64,000 bases of DNA from contig NC_087068.1 in NCBI RefSeq assembly GCF_963678635.1, positions 496,001 through 560,000 on the forward strand, written 5' to 3'. The notes beneath the pieces were generated by a model, which saw nothing but the letters and a program-made list of their open reading frames with translations, was not told where the DNA came from and did no database searches. The position numbers were made by a program, and so were the translations under genes. This DNA comes from Symsagittifera roscoffensis. Its lineage: Eukaryota > Xenacoelomorpha > Acoela > Convolutidae. Below are positions 22,129 through 32,056 of this stretch, in pieces. Positions within the stretch are counted from its first letter, which is position 1. Each line of letters starts with the position of its first letter.

Positions 22129-24399
22129 TCAATGCTCCATTTCCTCCTCCTGTGACACTGACTCCGCACTTTCGGTTTCCGTGTCTTGTAGCACGTCATT
22201 GACTATCCTGACGCTGTTGGAAGCCGTCCTCCAACACTTCTGCTCTTCCACCCTCTGCTTACAGCAAGGTAGGGGATCCACGTTTGATTCTCTGTTTCTA
22301 CAGAAGCTGTTGTGGAGACACAACGTCACGTTTCTCTCCAAATCTTCTGTCAGCATCTCTGCCTTCTCATTTCCACTACGCTCGCTCGTCCTGGAAATTC
22401 TTTTCACAGCGGTGGTCAGTGCATTCCGATGGGTCACGAAAGCTCGCTTGAAAGCTCCTGCCCCAATGTCCAGCTGATATTCACTGTATACTCTGCCATG
22501 CTTCGACATATGCTTTTTCGCATACTCGTACAACCATGCAGTCATGTTAGCTCTGAACCATGGCATCAATCGTTTTCTTGCCCATATCTTCTTCACTTCC
22601 ATCGGAATGCTTAGAACTTTGCACATTGTCTCAAAAAGATCTAAATCTTTTAGACAATCTAATTTCCGCAATTGTTCTCTCGTCGGTGCCTCCTGTCTAT
22701 TATTTTCTCTCACATGAGCTTCCAGCCATCGTATTGCCATCATAACTCCCACTATCACTATTGTTACGGGCTGTGATGAATCTGGTAAACCCATGGAGAG
22801 CAGCTCTCCAGAGTCCCAGATCAACATCAGATTACTACGCTTGGGATACCACCAGGTCTGCAGCAAGCAGTGGCAAGGAAACTCATCATGCGTCAACATG
22901 ATGCTCCTCCAATTACGTTTTCCCGAAGCTTCCAGCAATGGTTCCACTTCCATCATCACTCGGTGGATTTCATCATTCTCATCTACTGCATTGTAATCTG
23001 TGACAGTTGATCCTCCCTGTTTCTGTTTTTCAAAGTCACTGAAGTTCCCGCTCACATATCCCATGAACTTCTTTCCTAGTATTGACTCCAACTCTTCTTT
23101 GGTTCTCTCTGGAATTGCTGAGAACATCTTACATAGTAACTCGTAAGACTTTTCAGACATCCTCGCTAATCTCACACACTTCGGCACTGAGAAGGCTTGA
23201 TCCACAATCGTTCTTGTACTCTTTACGTCCACAGCTACAAAATGTACAGGATATCTGCTCTTGCACATTGGAGCCAACGTTGAGCCCACCAAATATCGTG
23301 CTCCTGATGGTCTACAATAAGTTTCGCTGTGTCTGATGTTCATCTCTGTCTCGATTGCTTCCCTCCATTTTCCTATATACTTCTGCTCAGTCTGCAGAAC
23401 TCCTGGGAATACTTCTACGCTGATGGCTGTGACCATCTCATGTTTCTGTTCTAGATTCAATAGTGACTCTAAAGAACCAAACATGCTGTAGAATCCTAGT
23501 GCTGTCACTAGATTCACATCTGTTCCTCCATGGCAATCCGCTATCAGTTCCGTTCCCGTTCTTGCTTTCATCACTACATTTCCAAACAATACTGTCAACT
23601 GCTTGTGTTGCTTCTCCAGGGTTTTCACACAGTCTAGACTTCCACAGACGTGACCCTCTAGTCCACAGACTTCCGCCAGACAGCTACCAGGTTTGACCCA
23701 GTCTTCTGGTCCCCAGCCAGGCAACTCCACTTTATCTTCTCCGTTGCTCTTAGAGGCTGTTATCATCACATTATATATGATGTTGAGGTCACGCAGGTTA
23801 CAGTCTGCATTCAGTTCCCTCTGTACGTCTTGTGTCGCCCGTAATATTGAGTCAGCGTTGGGACTAGGACACCATGATGGTCTCATCAATTCCCACACTG
23901 CCATCAAGCTCGTTCTCAGTAATTCATCTGAGAATCCCAACCCAAACTCCACTCTCTTGTCGGATTTTGGTACTGAAGGTGCAGTCACCTCTTCTTCCAA
24001 TACCAGTCCCAATTTGGCCTGTGAATTGTTGACGCTTTTAATCGTTACAATTCTGGACGTCCAGAATCTTAGTAACACCGCCTGCTCATAATCATGGAAG
24101 CAATCACGTATGTCTTCACTCAGGAAAGGATTGTATGCTATCCCTAAGATCCCAGATACATAGCTATATGACTTCTTCTTGATCGGTCCACAGTATTCAC
24201 TGGATTTCGGCAATGCTCCCATAGATTCTTTAGTGAGTCTCAACTCCTTGTTTGAGAATCTCCTGATCTCGTCTATCTTTTTCATGGGTTCCAATTCTTC
24301 AGGTTCTTTCATGTTCACCCTCATCGGTTTACTTTGCTGCATCTCCAGCATTGCTATTAAGAACAAGGCTTTCGTTCGCTCATCGCCTTCCTTCAACAT
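22129..24399 (-). CDS. E1 ORF4, orphan protein of about 757 aa
   Basis: Starts at ATG 24399 (MLKEGDERTKALFLIAMLEM), 20 nt inside the end of ORF3 and in a different frame. It runs open to 22129. I recognise no family. Visible features are many conserved-looking Trp and Cys residues in the middle (ELPGWGPEDWVKPGSCLAEV; CHCLLQTWWYPKR), an isolated hydrophobic strand VTIVIVGVMMAI after LIWDSGELL, and an acidic Ser/Glu-rich tail ending EEEMEH. There is no signal peptide or obvious transmembrane anchor, so it does not look like an envelope gene. The weak resemblance of the LIWDSGELL...VTIVIVG stretch to SGNH strands is too short to call. Its length without stops in an element with a broken pol suggests recent selection or a very young copy. 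Confidence 0.75.
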   Translation of the reverse strand: MLKEGDERTKALFLIAMLEMQQSKPMRVNMKEPEELEPMKKIDEIRRFSNKELRLTKESMGALPKSSEYCGPIKKKSYSYVSGILGIAYNPFLSEDIRDCFHDYEQAVLLRFWTSRIVTIKSVNNSQAKLGLVLEEEVTAPSVPKSDKRVEFGLGFSDELLRTSLMAVWELMRPSWCPSPNADSILRATQDVQRELNADCNLRDLNIIYNVMITASKSNGEDKVELPGWGPEDWVKPGSCLAEVCGLEGHVCGSLDCVKTLEKQHKQLTVLFGNVVMKARTGTELIADCHGGTDVNLVTALGFYSMFGSLESLLNLEQKHEMVTAISVEVFPGVLQTEQKYIGKWREAIETEMNIRHSETYCRPSGARYLVGSTLAPMCKSRYPVHFVAVDVKSTRTIVDQAFSVPKCVRLARMSEKSYELLCKMFSAIPERTKEELESILGKKFMGYVSGNFSDFEKQKQGGSTVTDYNAVDENDEIHRVMMEVEPLLEASGKRNWRSIMLTHDEFPCHCLLQTWWYPKRSNLMLIWDSGELLSMGLPDSSQPVTIVIVGVMMAIRWLEAHVRENNRQEAPTREQLRKLDCLKDLDLFETMCKVLSIPMEVKKIWARKRLMPWFRANMTAWLYEYAKKHMSKHGRVYSEYQLDIGAGAFKRAFVTHRNALTTAVKRISRTSERSGNEKAEMLTEDLERNVTLCLHNSFCRNRESNVDPLPCCKQRVEEQKCWRTASNSVRIVNDVLQDTETESAESVSQEEEMEH

Positions 24400-27300
24400 T
24401 TTCACAAGTGTTTAATGCAGGTACTGAAATCTGTTCTATCAGGAATCGAATCAAACAGAGAGCATCTCTCCGCTTCGCACACGCTACTGCTGCTCCCTCC
24501 TGGACTATCAGATCCCTCAGATTCGTCATAAGGAAAACCTTTTCTTCTTTTGATCTCTTTCTTTCTTCTGAATCATATTCTTCGCGAGTCAGTCCCATCA
24601 TACACCAGGCGAACCTGAGTTGTAACTCTGTCCTTACGTAAGGTACTGCCACGAGAGCATGTATTCTTGGCGTAGTCCTCATTTCTTCCTCGAAATACCT
24701 CAACACTACTGCTTTCCATGGAAGGCTCACTAACTGCTCGATCGTTTCCGCCTCTACGTCAGACGACGCCAAAGTTCCATACGCCTTCTGCTTGAGGGTG
24801 GTGCCTTGTAACATCATTTCCAGATAACCCTCCATGGCTTTTTCGTCTTCCAGGGCCATTACATACCCTCTAGCCGAGTTTCGGTATTCCAACATCTCCA
24901 TGTATCCACCGGTGGGTTCATCTATCGACACTGTCTCCGACACGGTTAGTCGGTTGTATTCCACTGGTGTTAGTTGTCCTGCAACACTTCCCTTTCCATG
25001 ATTCATGGGAGATGGCTTGAAGTCCCTCATTTTGCTCTCTCCACATTGGCTGAGTATTTCCATTTCTAACGTTGCTCCAGTCAGAGTGCGGTCACTCCTT
25101 TTGGATTTATAACCGGTTGACTTTATTCCCGCCATGAGAATGGGTGGCACCATCGCTATATCGGTTAATATTCTATCTGTGCCAGACAATTGATAATCAC
25201 CTTGCCCCAAATCCATGACTTCTTCGACTCGCTTCCTTTTCGCTGAGTTACCAGCTTTCATCGATATTTCTGAATCCACTTTTGTCTTTCCAATTCTCCT
25301 CGGCATCACTCTGCTGCCTAACTTCATTTTCATCGCATTGATTTTATCAATCACCATTTTCGATCGCATCGTTCCTCTCCTGGTCCTTGACAGGTACACC
25401 ACCTCTCCATCATCCTGCGGTGTCATCTTGATGGGAGAATTCGCTTCACTCTCATCAGTAGCCGAGTCGATCAATAACTCACTCGGTCTTGCTTCACACT
25501 CATCAAGCTTGTCAAGTACTTCTCTCATCAAGGGTTGATTGAGACCTGTTTTGAGAATGGATTGGGTCCCATAGCTCTGAATCACAGTCCAGACTTCTTC
25601 CATGAACGCCACTCTGTCCAGCTTACATCCCGTCCTACTCTCGTGGTCTCGGTGATGTACTTCCCATTCTTCTTCGGGCAGCGTTCCCAAGAAAGGTACT
25701 CTGGCTGAGGCCTCTATTCTTCTCCTCCGAGGTGATTCCGTGAGGATTCTCTGGTCGTTATTTCTTGAATTGCCAGGAGAGCTGCTCTCCGGCAAATTCC
25801 GTTTCATTTCCATAAAGGCTGACGGAGGCTCCAGTGTCGAGGTGCCTTCATCCGCTGGTTCAGTTGCTTCCAACGTATCCGCATTGTTTTCAAGATCACT
25901 GAAGATGTTAAAATCCAGGCTGGATGTTCCTCCTGTCGATGCCCTGTCGTCTTCCCCACCAGCTTGATCTTGTTGCATGGGTTCTTCAGTCTGACGGCTT
26001 CCACCCTGTCCGTCATCTCCTTCTGACTTATCCTTATTCGAGTTCGATGGTCCTTGTTCGTCATTGTCGGCTTCTTCATGGAATCTCGGTATGAGCAATG
26101 TACCGGCCGATTTATCTTCCTCTTCTCCATGGACCACTTTGATTTCTTCGCAGCCGAAGGGTGCTAGGAAAGTTCTCGTCTGCAATACTCCTCCAATTTT
26201 CATCTCCTTCCTCACACTGGTCAGGATCAATGAGGCTTCAGGCAATTCTGTCCTGCCTCTCATTCTCATCGGAGCTAAGCCTAGTCCTTTCCATTCCTCA
26301 TCAACTCTTCCAGGCTTGGGAGTAGCGGCGTTGCTTATTCGCCTTCTCGTCGCTTGATCCGTGTATGCAAATCGTGTGTACTGTAACACGGCGGCATTTC
26401 TCCCTACGAAGTATGGATCCATCGTTCCCATGAAATTCCCTACTCTCCTTTCATTGGTTTCGAATGCTCTCAATCTAGGAGTTTGTACTACGGAGACTGC
26501 TCCGAGCAGCATCCTTCTTATCAGAGGGAATTCAGGGATTGCCTCCGGTAGCTTCTTGTAATCGCCCCAGTCCTTCGTCTCTTCTCTCACTTTGTGATAG
26601 GCTGCTGTGAGACGAGGCACTCTGGTCATTTCACCATTCGTTTTGTCATAGGGCCTCAGAATCCAAAGCTTTGGAAACACCTCGATGTGCCCTCTTTCTA
26701 CTTCTCCCATGCGGTCACAGAAGTGATCGTCAAAATTGATGACTGTCATCTCTGGCTCCGATATTTTCGCAAATAACAGATCTTCACTCATGAGCTCTCG
26801 CAATGCGTGCTGCTCGCACCAGTTCAGTGTACTACCGTCCACTGCCGATATGAGGTTCAGGTGCAGCACCGACCTCCTATATGCTTCCACTTTAACGTCA
26901 GGGAACGCAAAGGTGACTGCTGGTCCATAGATCACTGTCACGAACTCCGTGACTCCTCTGATCAGCGCCAAGGGATCGATTCTCATAGCTAAGCTCAAAT
27001 CTGTTAATAGCGGCATGCCTCCAACATGTCGTCTAACATCTTCCTCTCTTTCAATTGTCTCGTCTTCTCCGGTTCCAAAGCAATTTTGCTGCAAGAGATA
27101 CTGGATAAGAGTGTGTCTCAGGTCTCTTATTTTGTTCCACGAGTCCGTGGATTTTTTCATATCCAGATTCCTCACTCTCTCTTTCATCTGCTCTGGACAA
27201 CGTGCCAGTTTCATCAGTCCTCCCAAGTTTCCGTGGGTTATTGCGATCAATGTCAGAAGTCCATCTAGTCGCAGGTTCTGTATTCCATCCGTAAGCAGTA

Positions 27301-29002
27301 TCGCCGGTCCTTTTACGAAAATCTCCGCTCCGAACGTCACGAACAAGGCTATTAATTCCACTATCGATACTTTCACTACTGCTTGGAGGAATTCCTTTAT
27401 CAAATAGTGCGAGACTTTCGGGTAAACTTTTGCCAAGAAGGACGCGGTCCATCCGGCTCCCAACCCTTCTAGCATGCTGTCTGTCCTTTCAAATCCTTCC
27501 TGTCCCTTCACTTCCTGGGTCCAGAAGGTTTCCAGAGTAATCTGACACATTCTGTTCACGAACTCAGCTGTCTTTTCTCCGGCATTTTCCGCCAGGTTCA
27601 CCTCCTTCAACAAGTAGGCGTGTATCTTAGCGATCATTACTGGGCCTTGCTGAAAAGCATCTGCACCCAATGCCGCTACTCTAGGATTCAGGTGTAGCCA
27701 CTGGTTTGGTTCCGGCTTGGTTCTCAGCACCATCGCTTCCAGATGAGCTCTCGTCTCCAGTGAATTCTTTCTTCTCGTGTCTTCACTCGCCACTTCCATT
27801 GCTCGGAACCACAAGTCGTTGGACATTGCCGTGATCACTCGATGGTCGTCATCTATTCCTGGTTTCAGTTTGAGTTGCCGACTGAAGTTGGACAGTTCCA
27901 ACCCCAGCACTTCGTCCAACACCAACATGTGTAGCGCGTGGTCCTTGAACCCTCTCATCGCGTTTGAGATATCTGACCATACTGCAGGCAGTTCAGCCTT
28001 AAGTGGCCTCAGGTTCTCCATTTCTATCATGCGATTCGGGGCTGATATGATCACATCATATTTTCCCTCCGAAAGTAAGGCTACCATTGCATACACAAAT
28101 TTCAGTCCATCCGGGAGATGTGCATATCCCGGAGACAACGCGAATACTACTCTCAACGTCACTTTATTGAATGATCCCTCCTTCGTCGCGTCCACCACTT
28201 CACCCATCGACTCCAGGATGTCTTTTATCGCTGGCCATACTGCGTTTTCTGCTGTTGCAGAATCTCTGAGCCTGCTCAGAAAACCTCTACTGTGCAGATG
28301 GTCATTGATGCCAGCAAACACAATCGTTATCGGGTTCATTTCTGTCTGCCTTTGTACCCCTATAGCCAATGACACTGATTGCAATAGGTCCAGGTCAACT
28401 GCGGCCAGCATTATGACGTCCGGCCAAAACAAAGACTTAGAGGTGTACACGAACTCTGAATTCGCTACTACCATGATTTTGGCCTTTCTCATCTCTGCTT
28501 TGTCGTAGAAGGCGAAGATGGTCTCATCTTTCTTTATCGCTGTCAATCCGCCATATCTCTGGGCATCACCATCTAGGTTCACTAGTTTTGGGTACACCCT
28601 CTCCTTCACATGACCAGGTGGTGTCGTCAGTTGCCTAAATATCTTCACGTGTTGTCCAATCGGCGCTCTCGCCGTCAGGAATCTTCCTGGTCTTTCTTCA
28701 CGATTCCTCTCATCATGGTTCAATCTCACATCTTGCAACGGTCTTGCATTCACAGGTCCCATTGTGTTGTTGGAGGGCAGTCCCTCCAAGTCGGCAAATC
28801 TCAAGGCCGTCGTGGAGCTGAAATTTATGCTAGCGGCTATCAACCAGTCTACGCCGGTTATCGAGTACAACCTGCTGACGGATAGCGTCGCTCCATTCAG
28901 CATCCTCCTTGCATCTTCGATGAAGCTCACTCTCTGTAGGTCCAGCTTTATTGGTTCGTCTTTGTATATATGCCAAGGAGACGGTATGGATCGCGACCAC
29001 AT
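24380..29002 (-). CDS. E1 ORF3, about 1540-aa protein with degenerate SGNH-like N-terminus
   Basis: ATG at 29002-29000 overlaps the stop of a 46-codon ORF as TGATG. Residues about 175-400 read like an SGNH/GDSL fold. KIMVVANSEFV sits at the GDS position, with Asn-Ser instead of Asp-Ser. TIVFAGINDHLHSRG at about 231 matches block III (GxND). GIDDDHRV at about 385 could be the Asp/His block. A long alpha/beta-rich part without known motifs follows, to about residue 960 (for example GNFMGTMDPYFVGRNAAV). Then come an acidic, Gly/Ser/Gln-rich linker, RRRR, and a basic SAKRKRVEE nuclear-localisation-like signal in the C-terminal third. Function unknown; nuclear import of a replication complex is a guess. 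The stop lies 20 nt inside ORF4. Confidence 0.8.
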   Translation of the reverse strand: MWSRSIPSPWHIYKDEPIKLDLQRVSFIEDARRMLNGATLSVSRLYSITGVDWLIAASINFSSTTALRFADLEGLPSNNTMGPVNARPLQDVRLNHDERNREERPGRFLTARAPIGQHVKIFRQLTTPPGHVKERVYPKLVNLDGDAQRYGGLTAIKKDETIFAFYDKAEMRKAKIMVVANSEFVYTSKSLFWPDVIMLAAVDLDLLQSVSLAIGVQRQTEMNPITIVFAGINDHLHSRGFLSRLRDSATAENAVWPAIKDILESMGEVVDATKEGSFNKVTLRVVFALSPGYAHLPDGLKFVYAMVALLSEGKYDVIISAPNRMIEMENLRPLKAELPAVWSDISNAMRGFKDHALHMLVLDEVLGLELSNFSRQLKLKPGIDDDHRVITAMSNDLWFRAMEVASEDTRRKNSLETRAHLEAMVLRTKPEPNQWLHLNPRVAALGADAFQQGPVMIAKIHAYLLKEVNLAENAGEKTAEFVNRMCQITLETFWTQEVKGQEGFERTDSMLEGLGAGWTASFLAKVYPKVSHYLIKEFLQAVVKVSIVELIALFVTFGAEIFVKGPAILLTDGIQNLRLDGLLTLIAITHGNLGGLMKLARCPEQMKERVRNLDMKKSTDSWNKIRDLRHTLIQYLLQQNCFGTGEDETIEREEDVRRHVGGMPLLTDLSLAMRIDPLALIRGVTEFVTVIYGPAVTFAFPDVKVEAYRRSVLHLNLISAVDGSTLNWCEQHALRELMSEDLLFAKISEPEMTVINFDDHFCDRMGEVERGHIEVFPKLWILRPYDKTNGEMTRVPRLTAAYHKVREETKDWGDYKKLPEAIPEFPLIRRMLLGAVSVVQTPRLRAFETNERRVGNFMGTMDPYFVGRNAAVLQYTRFAYTDQATRRRISNAATPKPGRVDEEWKGLGLAPMRMRGRTELPEASLILTSVRKEMKIGGVLQTRTFLAPFGCEEIKVVHGEEEDKSAGTLLIPRFHEEADNDEQGPSNSNKDKSEGDDGQGGSRQTEEPMQQDQAGGEDDRASTGGTSSLDFNIFSDLENNADTLEATEPADEGTSTLEPPSAFMEMKRNLPESSSPGNSRNNDQRILTESPRRRRIEASARVPFLGTLPEEEWEVHHRDHESRTGCKLDRVAFMEEVWTVIQSYGTQSILKTGLNQPLMREVLDKLDECEARPSELLIDSATDESEANSPIKMTPQDDGEVVYLSRTRRGTMRSKMVIDKINAMKMKLGSRVMPRRIGKTKVDSEISMKAGNSAKRKRVEEVMDLGQGDYQLSGTDRILTDIAMVPPILMAGIKSTGYKSKRSDRTLTGATLEMEILSQCGESKMRDFKPSPMNHGKGSVAGQLTPVEYNRLTVSETVSIDEPTGGYMEMLEYRNSARGYVMALEDEKAMEGYLEMMLQGTTLKQKAYGTLASSDVEAETIEQLVSLPWKAVVLRYFEEEMRTTPRIHALVAVPYVRTELQLRFAWCMMGLTREEYDSEERKRSKEEKVFLMTNLRDLIVQEGAAVACAKRRDALCLIRFLIEQISVPALNTCENVEGRR

Positions 29003-29142
29003 CAATGAGCCTCTGCTCGGTCTCTCTTCTCAACTGGTACTCGTCGTCTCCGATCTAGTGTCCGATCTAGATGTGCTGCTACTTCTTCGATTGGTTGGTT
29101 GACAGGTCCTATCCTTCTCCTAGGATGAATTGTCCTGCTCAT
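29002..29142 (-). CDS. E1 46-codon basic ORF between ORF2 and ORF3
   Basis: Starts at ATG 29142, overlapping the ORF2 stop as ATGA, and ends in TGA that overlaps the ORF3 start as TGATG. The peptide is Arg-rich (MSRTIHPRRRIGPVNQPIEE at its start). It is either a genuine small coupled cistron or the true N-terminus of ORF3 separated by a 1-nt indel near 29005-29030. The sequence alone does not decide. Confidence 0.45.
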   Translation of the reverse strand: MSRTIHPRRRIGPVNQPIEEVAAHLDRTLDRRRRVPVEKRDRAEAH

Positions 29143-31067
29143 CGGTGCTTCTCCCAACCGATCCTGTACGTCTGTTCTTCGACCTGGTTCACCGGAGCTT
29201 TGTTGCCGGTAATTTGTGACGGCTGGACCGTACCCAAGCGTGTTTCCAGGTTAGGAGGCACAAAGGTGGTGATCACCGTATCACTCACCGTTCCCTCTTC
29301 CTTCAGCACTCCTGTGTCGAAGAGTTCTGCTTCCAGCTCATCCAACCGTTCTTGGAAGACTCGATTCAACCAAGCTTGTTCTTCGACACTGTCGAAGTGG
29401 ATGCCATCTGTGGTCAGTCTGGCTTGATCCATGGCTCTCAATTCATGTTCAATGTCCATGAGGATCATTCTTCCGGCATTTCGATTTGCTAGGTTTCTCA
29501 AGATGTTGTTCCATCTCATGACTCCCTCGTTGTGCCTTCTTCCTGATGCTGTCAGGCTTCTTGCGTTCATTGGCACCGTGCAAACGGTCAGTACCGCGCA
29601 ACTGAACTTCTGCCAGAGAGTAGTGAACAAACACACCATCATTACTTCCCACAGTGCTTCCTGCTCATCTGATCCTCTGGAGATATCATTCGTCCCAACT
29701 AAGATCATCACATTGGGTATCTTCCCTGGATTCATCAGCTCCACCATGCGATATAATTGGGCAATCGTCGCGCCTCCAAAGGCCATCACCGTGGTGACCC
29801 ATGAGGTCCTCAAATTCGACAGCACTCTGACTAAGCTGTCTCCCAATATCAGGTGAGATGTCCCGAGTGGTGGTTGCTGCAGGTTCACAGCCGGGCTCCA
29901 GGTAGCTCGATTGAAGCAGGCCCTCGGATCTGTCTCCGGCACTCCCGTGAAATTATACTTCAATTGATTATTCTTCTGCACGTCTATTACACGAGACACT
30001 TTCTTCGCTGGCATCTTCCTTACTTTCCTCTCTGGGATTCTCGAGTTCCCCATGAGTGGTGTCACGTTACTCATCCCTTGTCTGATTACTGTCTGGGAGA
30101 GTTGTACTCTGCCCGTATCGTCAATCGTTCCATAGGGTGCAGTCAACCCGGAACCTGGTGCATTCTTGTTAGCGACCAATCGTCCAGCTGTCTCTATCAG
30201 TTTTCTCACTGTCTGTTCTACGACGGGATCACCCAGGGTGTCACTAGGATCCGGGATTGTTACTCGATTTGTCTCTACTGGAGGTCGTGTCTCCGTTGTT
30301 TGACTCATTTCTCGAGGCGTCAAGAGCTCCATCGGGGACTGCCCACGAGGAATATCCCTTGCAGGTATTACTTTCTCCACGGCCGTTGTCAACGCCACCT
30401 GCTCCGATCGCTCTTTGTATTCCTGCCTTAAGCGTTCGATCTCTTGACCCTGCTTTTTGTTGCAGTCTTCAAACAACTTTCTCCACATGTCCCGGTCTTC
30501 CTCCATCGCCAGCATGGTCTTCGTCATATCGTCTAACTCCTTCTTCGTACTTCTCAGCTGATCGTTCATCTCGTCCAGATCTTGTATGGTTTGGTTCGTC
30601 TGAACCTTCTGTGTTACTTTCGCCCTTTTTGGTGGCACAGCTGCTCTCAGTGGTGAACCAGACGAGGTCGCCTCGCTGTTCATCTCCCGATGCATTCTCG
30701 TCAGCCCAGGTTTAGGCTTAGAGGGCATTGGCATCTCACCTGGTTGGTATGTCCTAGAACTTCCCAATCCAGGCTCATTCGCCAAGTCACTCCCTGAGAG
30801 AGCCCCGTTTCTCCACCTCATCACTCTCATGTTCGGGCGGTCTAGTACTCCTCTTTCTCCATATGCTGCCATCAACAGGACTTCCGTGGGGCGGTCCCCA
30901 CGGTTGTCGTGCCCCAAGATGTTAATCAGGGCGGTCAGCAACATGACCACCTTTGGGTCCTCCAGAGCGAAGTCTCGTTCGATCAGCCGACGATAGATCG
31001 CATCTACCATCGGTCCTACATATGCCTCTGCCAGGTCCATCAATTCATCCAGATTGAAATTGTCCAT
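29139..31067 (-). CDS. E1 ORF2, coiled-coil plus SGNH/GDSL esterase protein, 642 aa
   Basis: Begins MDNFNLDELMDLAEAYVGPM. Residues about 158-225 form a charged heptad-like coiled coil (DLDEMNDQLRSTKKELDDM onward). Residues about 405-565 contain all four SGNH hydrolase blocks: LILGDSL (nucleophile Ser), FGGAT (Gly), ILVGTNDISRG (Asn) and TTDGIHF (Asp-His). The catalytic residues are intact, so an esterase or deacetylase activity is plausible; the substrate is unknown. A coiled coil joined to an SGNH esterase recalls ORF1 proteins of some CR1/L2 LINEs, but in a Ty3/gypsy element it is unusual. It starts 400 nt after the gag-pol stop and ends in an ATGA overlap with the next ORF. No signal peptide is visible, so a cytoplasmic particle component is more likely than a secreted enzyme. 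Confidence 0.88.
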   Translation of the reverse strand: MDNFNLDELMDLAEAYVGPMVDAIYRRLIERDFALEDPKVVMLLTALINILGHDNRGDRPTEVLLMAAYGERGVLDRPNMRVMRWRNGALSGSDLANEPGLGSSRTYQPGEMPMPSKPKPGLTRMHREMNSEATSSGSPLRAAVPPKRAKVTQKVQTNQTIQDLDEMNDQLRSTKKELDDMTKTMLAMEEDRDMWRKLFEDCNKKQGQEIERLRQEYKERSEQVALTTAVEKVIPARDIPRGQSPMELLTPREMSQTTETRPPVETNRVTIPDPSDTLGDPVVEQTVRKLIETAGRLVANKNAPGSGLTAPYGTIDDTGRVQLSQTVIRQGMSNVTPLMGNSRIPERKVRKMPAKKVSRVIDVQKNNQLKYNFTGVPETDPRACFNRATWSPAVNLQQPPLGTSHLILGDSLVRVLSNLRTSWVTTVMAFGGATIAQLYRMVELMNPGKIPNVMILVGTNDISRGSDEQEALWEVMMVCLFTTLWQKFSCAVLTVCTVPMNARSLTASGRRHNEGVMRWNNILRNLANRNAGRMILMDIEHELRAMDQARLTTDGIHFDSVEEQAWLNRVFQERLDELEAELFDTGVLKEEGTVSDTVITTFVPPNLETRLGTVQPSQITGNKAPVNQVEEQTYRIGWEKHR

Positions 31068-31467
31068 ACTGTTCTTTCCAAGTTTGATTTGATTTCGATT
31101 TCAAGTTTTGACTCAAATGAGCAATTAAATGATCAATCAGGATCTAGAAAAGGAATCACGACTGTCACACCTGTCAGTTTCACCTTAACATATATCGTTA
31201 AAATCTGCTTAAAACCGTTCAGATAAAAAGATATTTATCCTAAAATTTATTAAAATCAATTGGTTTCTAAAATTTTGGAATTCGACCTAAGATTGGACAG
31301 TCCAAACTTTGGATCTATTCCCAAGATCGTCATTTAGTTGTTCATGGTCACTAACGCTTACTTACCCATGATCTTAATAACCTAACACATAACATAACAT
31401 AACATAACACACATATCACATATTACATGCAACTTGGTCTTTGGCCTAACACTCTTTCGCACATCAC
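31068..31467 (-). other. E1 spacer between gag-pol and ORF2
   Basis: 400 bp without an ORF in frame with either neighbour. It contains a CATAA pentamer run (about 31386-31408). If ORF2-ORF4 are expressed from a separate RNA, a promoter or splice acceptor would be expected here; none is obvious. Confidence 0.5.
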
Positions 31468-31470
31468 TCA

Positions 31471-31940
31471 GCCTATACTTAAATAATATTTCTTATGTAG
31501 ATATACTTGTATGTTCGTATCAGAGAATATCACGTGTACAAGCGCGTACAATTCCCGAGGATGCAGTCTTCCTCTATTTGGATCGTACACTGGAAGCGAG
31601 AGCTCCTTCACGTCCATTTCCACAAGGAAGTCCCTCAGCCTCGTCAAAGACAAGACTAGGTTTTCTGGGTCCACGTGCTGCTTCTCTGTCGCCCTCGTTA
31701 CCAAGAAGCACAAGAACTTTCCCGGTATCTGCGACACCGCCGGAGGTAAGGCTGCTACGCCCCCTATCCCTGGTCTTTGCTTCCAAAGGAATTCCACGTT
31801 TTTATATTCCCTCTTAAAATCTGCCGCTAGCGCCGTCCTAAAACTCATGTCTGCGGTGATTGCTACCGCATATGTTCTGTTTGTGAGTATGAAATCACTG
31901 TCTGTTAGTATTAAGTTACTAGAATATTCATTTGGTAAAT
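31471..31940 (-). other. Macrodomain (OARD1/TARG1-like) at the end of E1 gag-pol
   Basis: The C-terminal 150 residues or so follow the OARD1 pattern: a first strand VTDSDF-like (LTDSDFILTNR), AVAITADMSF where OARD1 has HCISEDCRMG, FKREYKNVEFL matching FKKKFGGVQEL, then PGKFLCFLVTR and a helix LTRLRDFLVEMDVKELSLPV matching LEAMKSHCLKNGVTDLSMP. It ends at a strand before YYLSIG-stop. The glycine-rich ADP-ribose loop (GxG) is gone. The position of the OARD1 catalytic Asp (in RIGCGLD) reads VYDPNRG, and the catalytic Lys position reads Arg. Fold assignment is by pattern; ADP-ribose binding or hydrolysis is therefore doubtful. Confidence 0.75.
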
Positions 31941-32056
31941 TAAAATATGACTCAACTACCCTGCCTATATCAGGTTTCTTAGGTTCTTCGCCTGTTTCTG
32001 CTTCTAAGTCTCCTGTTTCTCTTGCTATTTTTAATTTTTTTATTATCAAAATTTCA

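Noticed and set aside
22129-29002. Envelope-like gene in E1
   Set aside because: ORF3 and ORF4 have no signal peptide, furin-type site or C-terminal membrane anchor.
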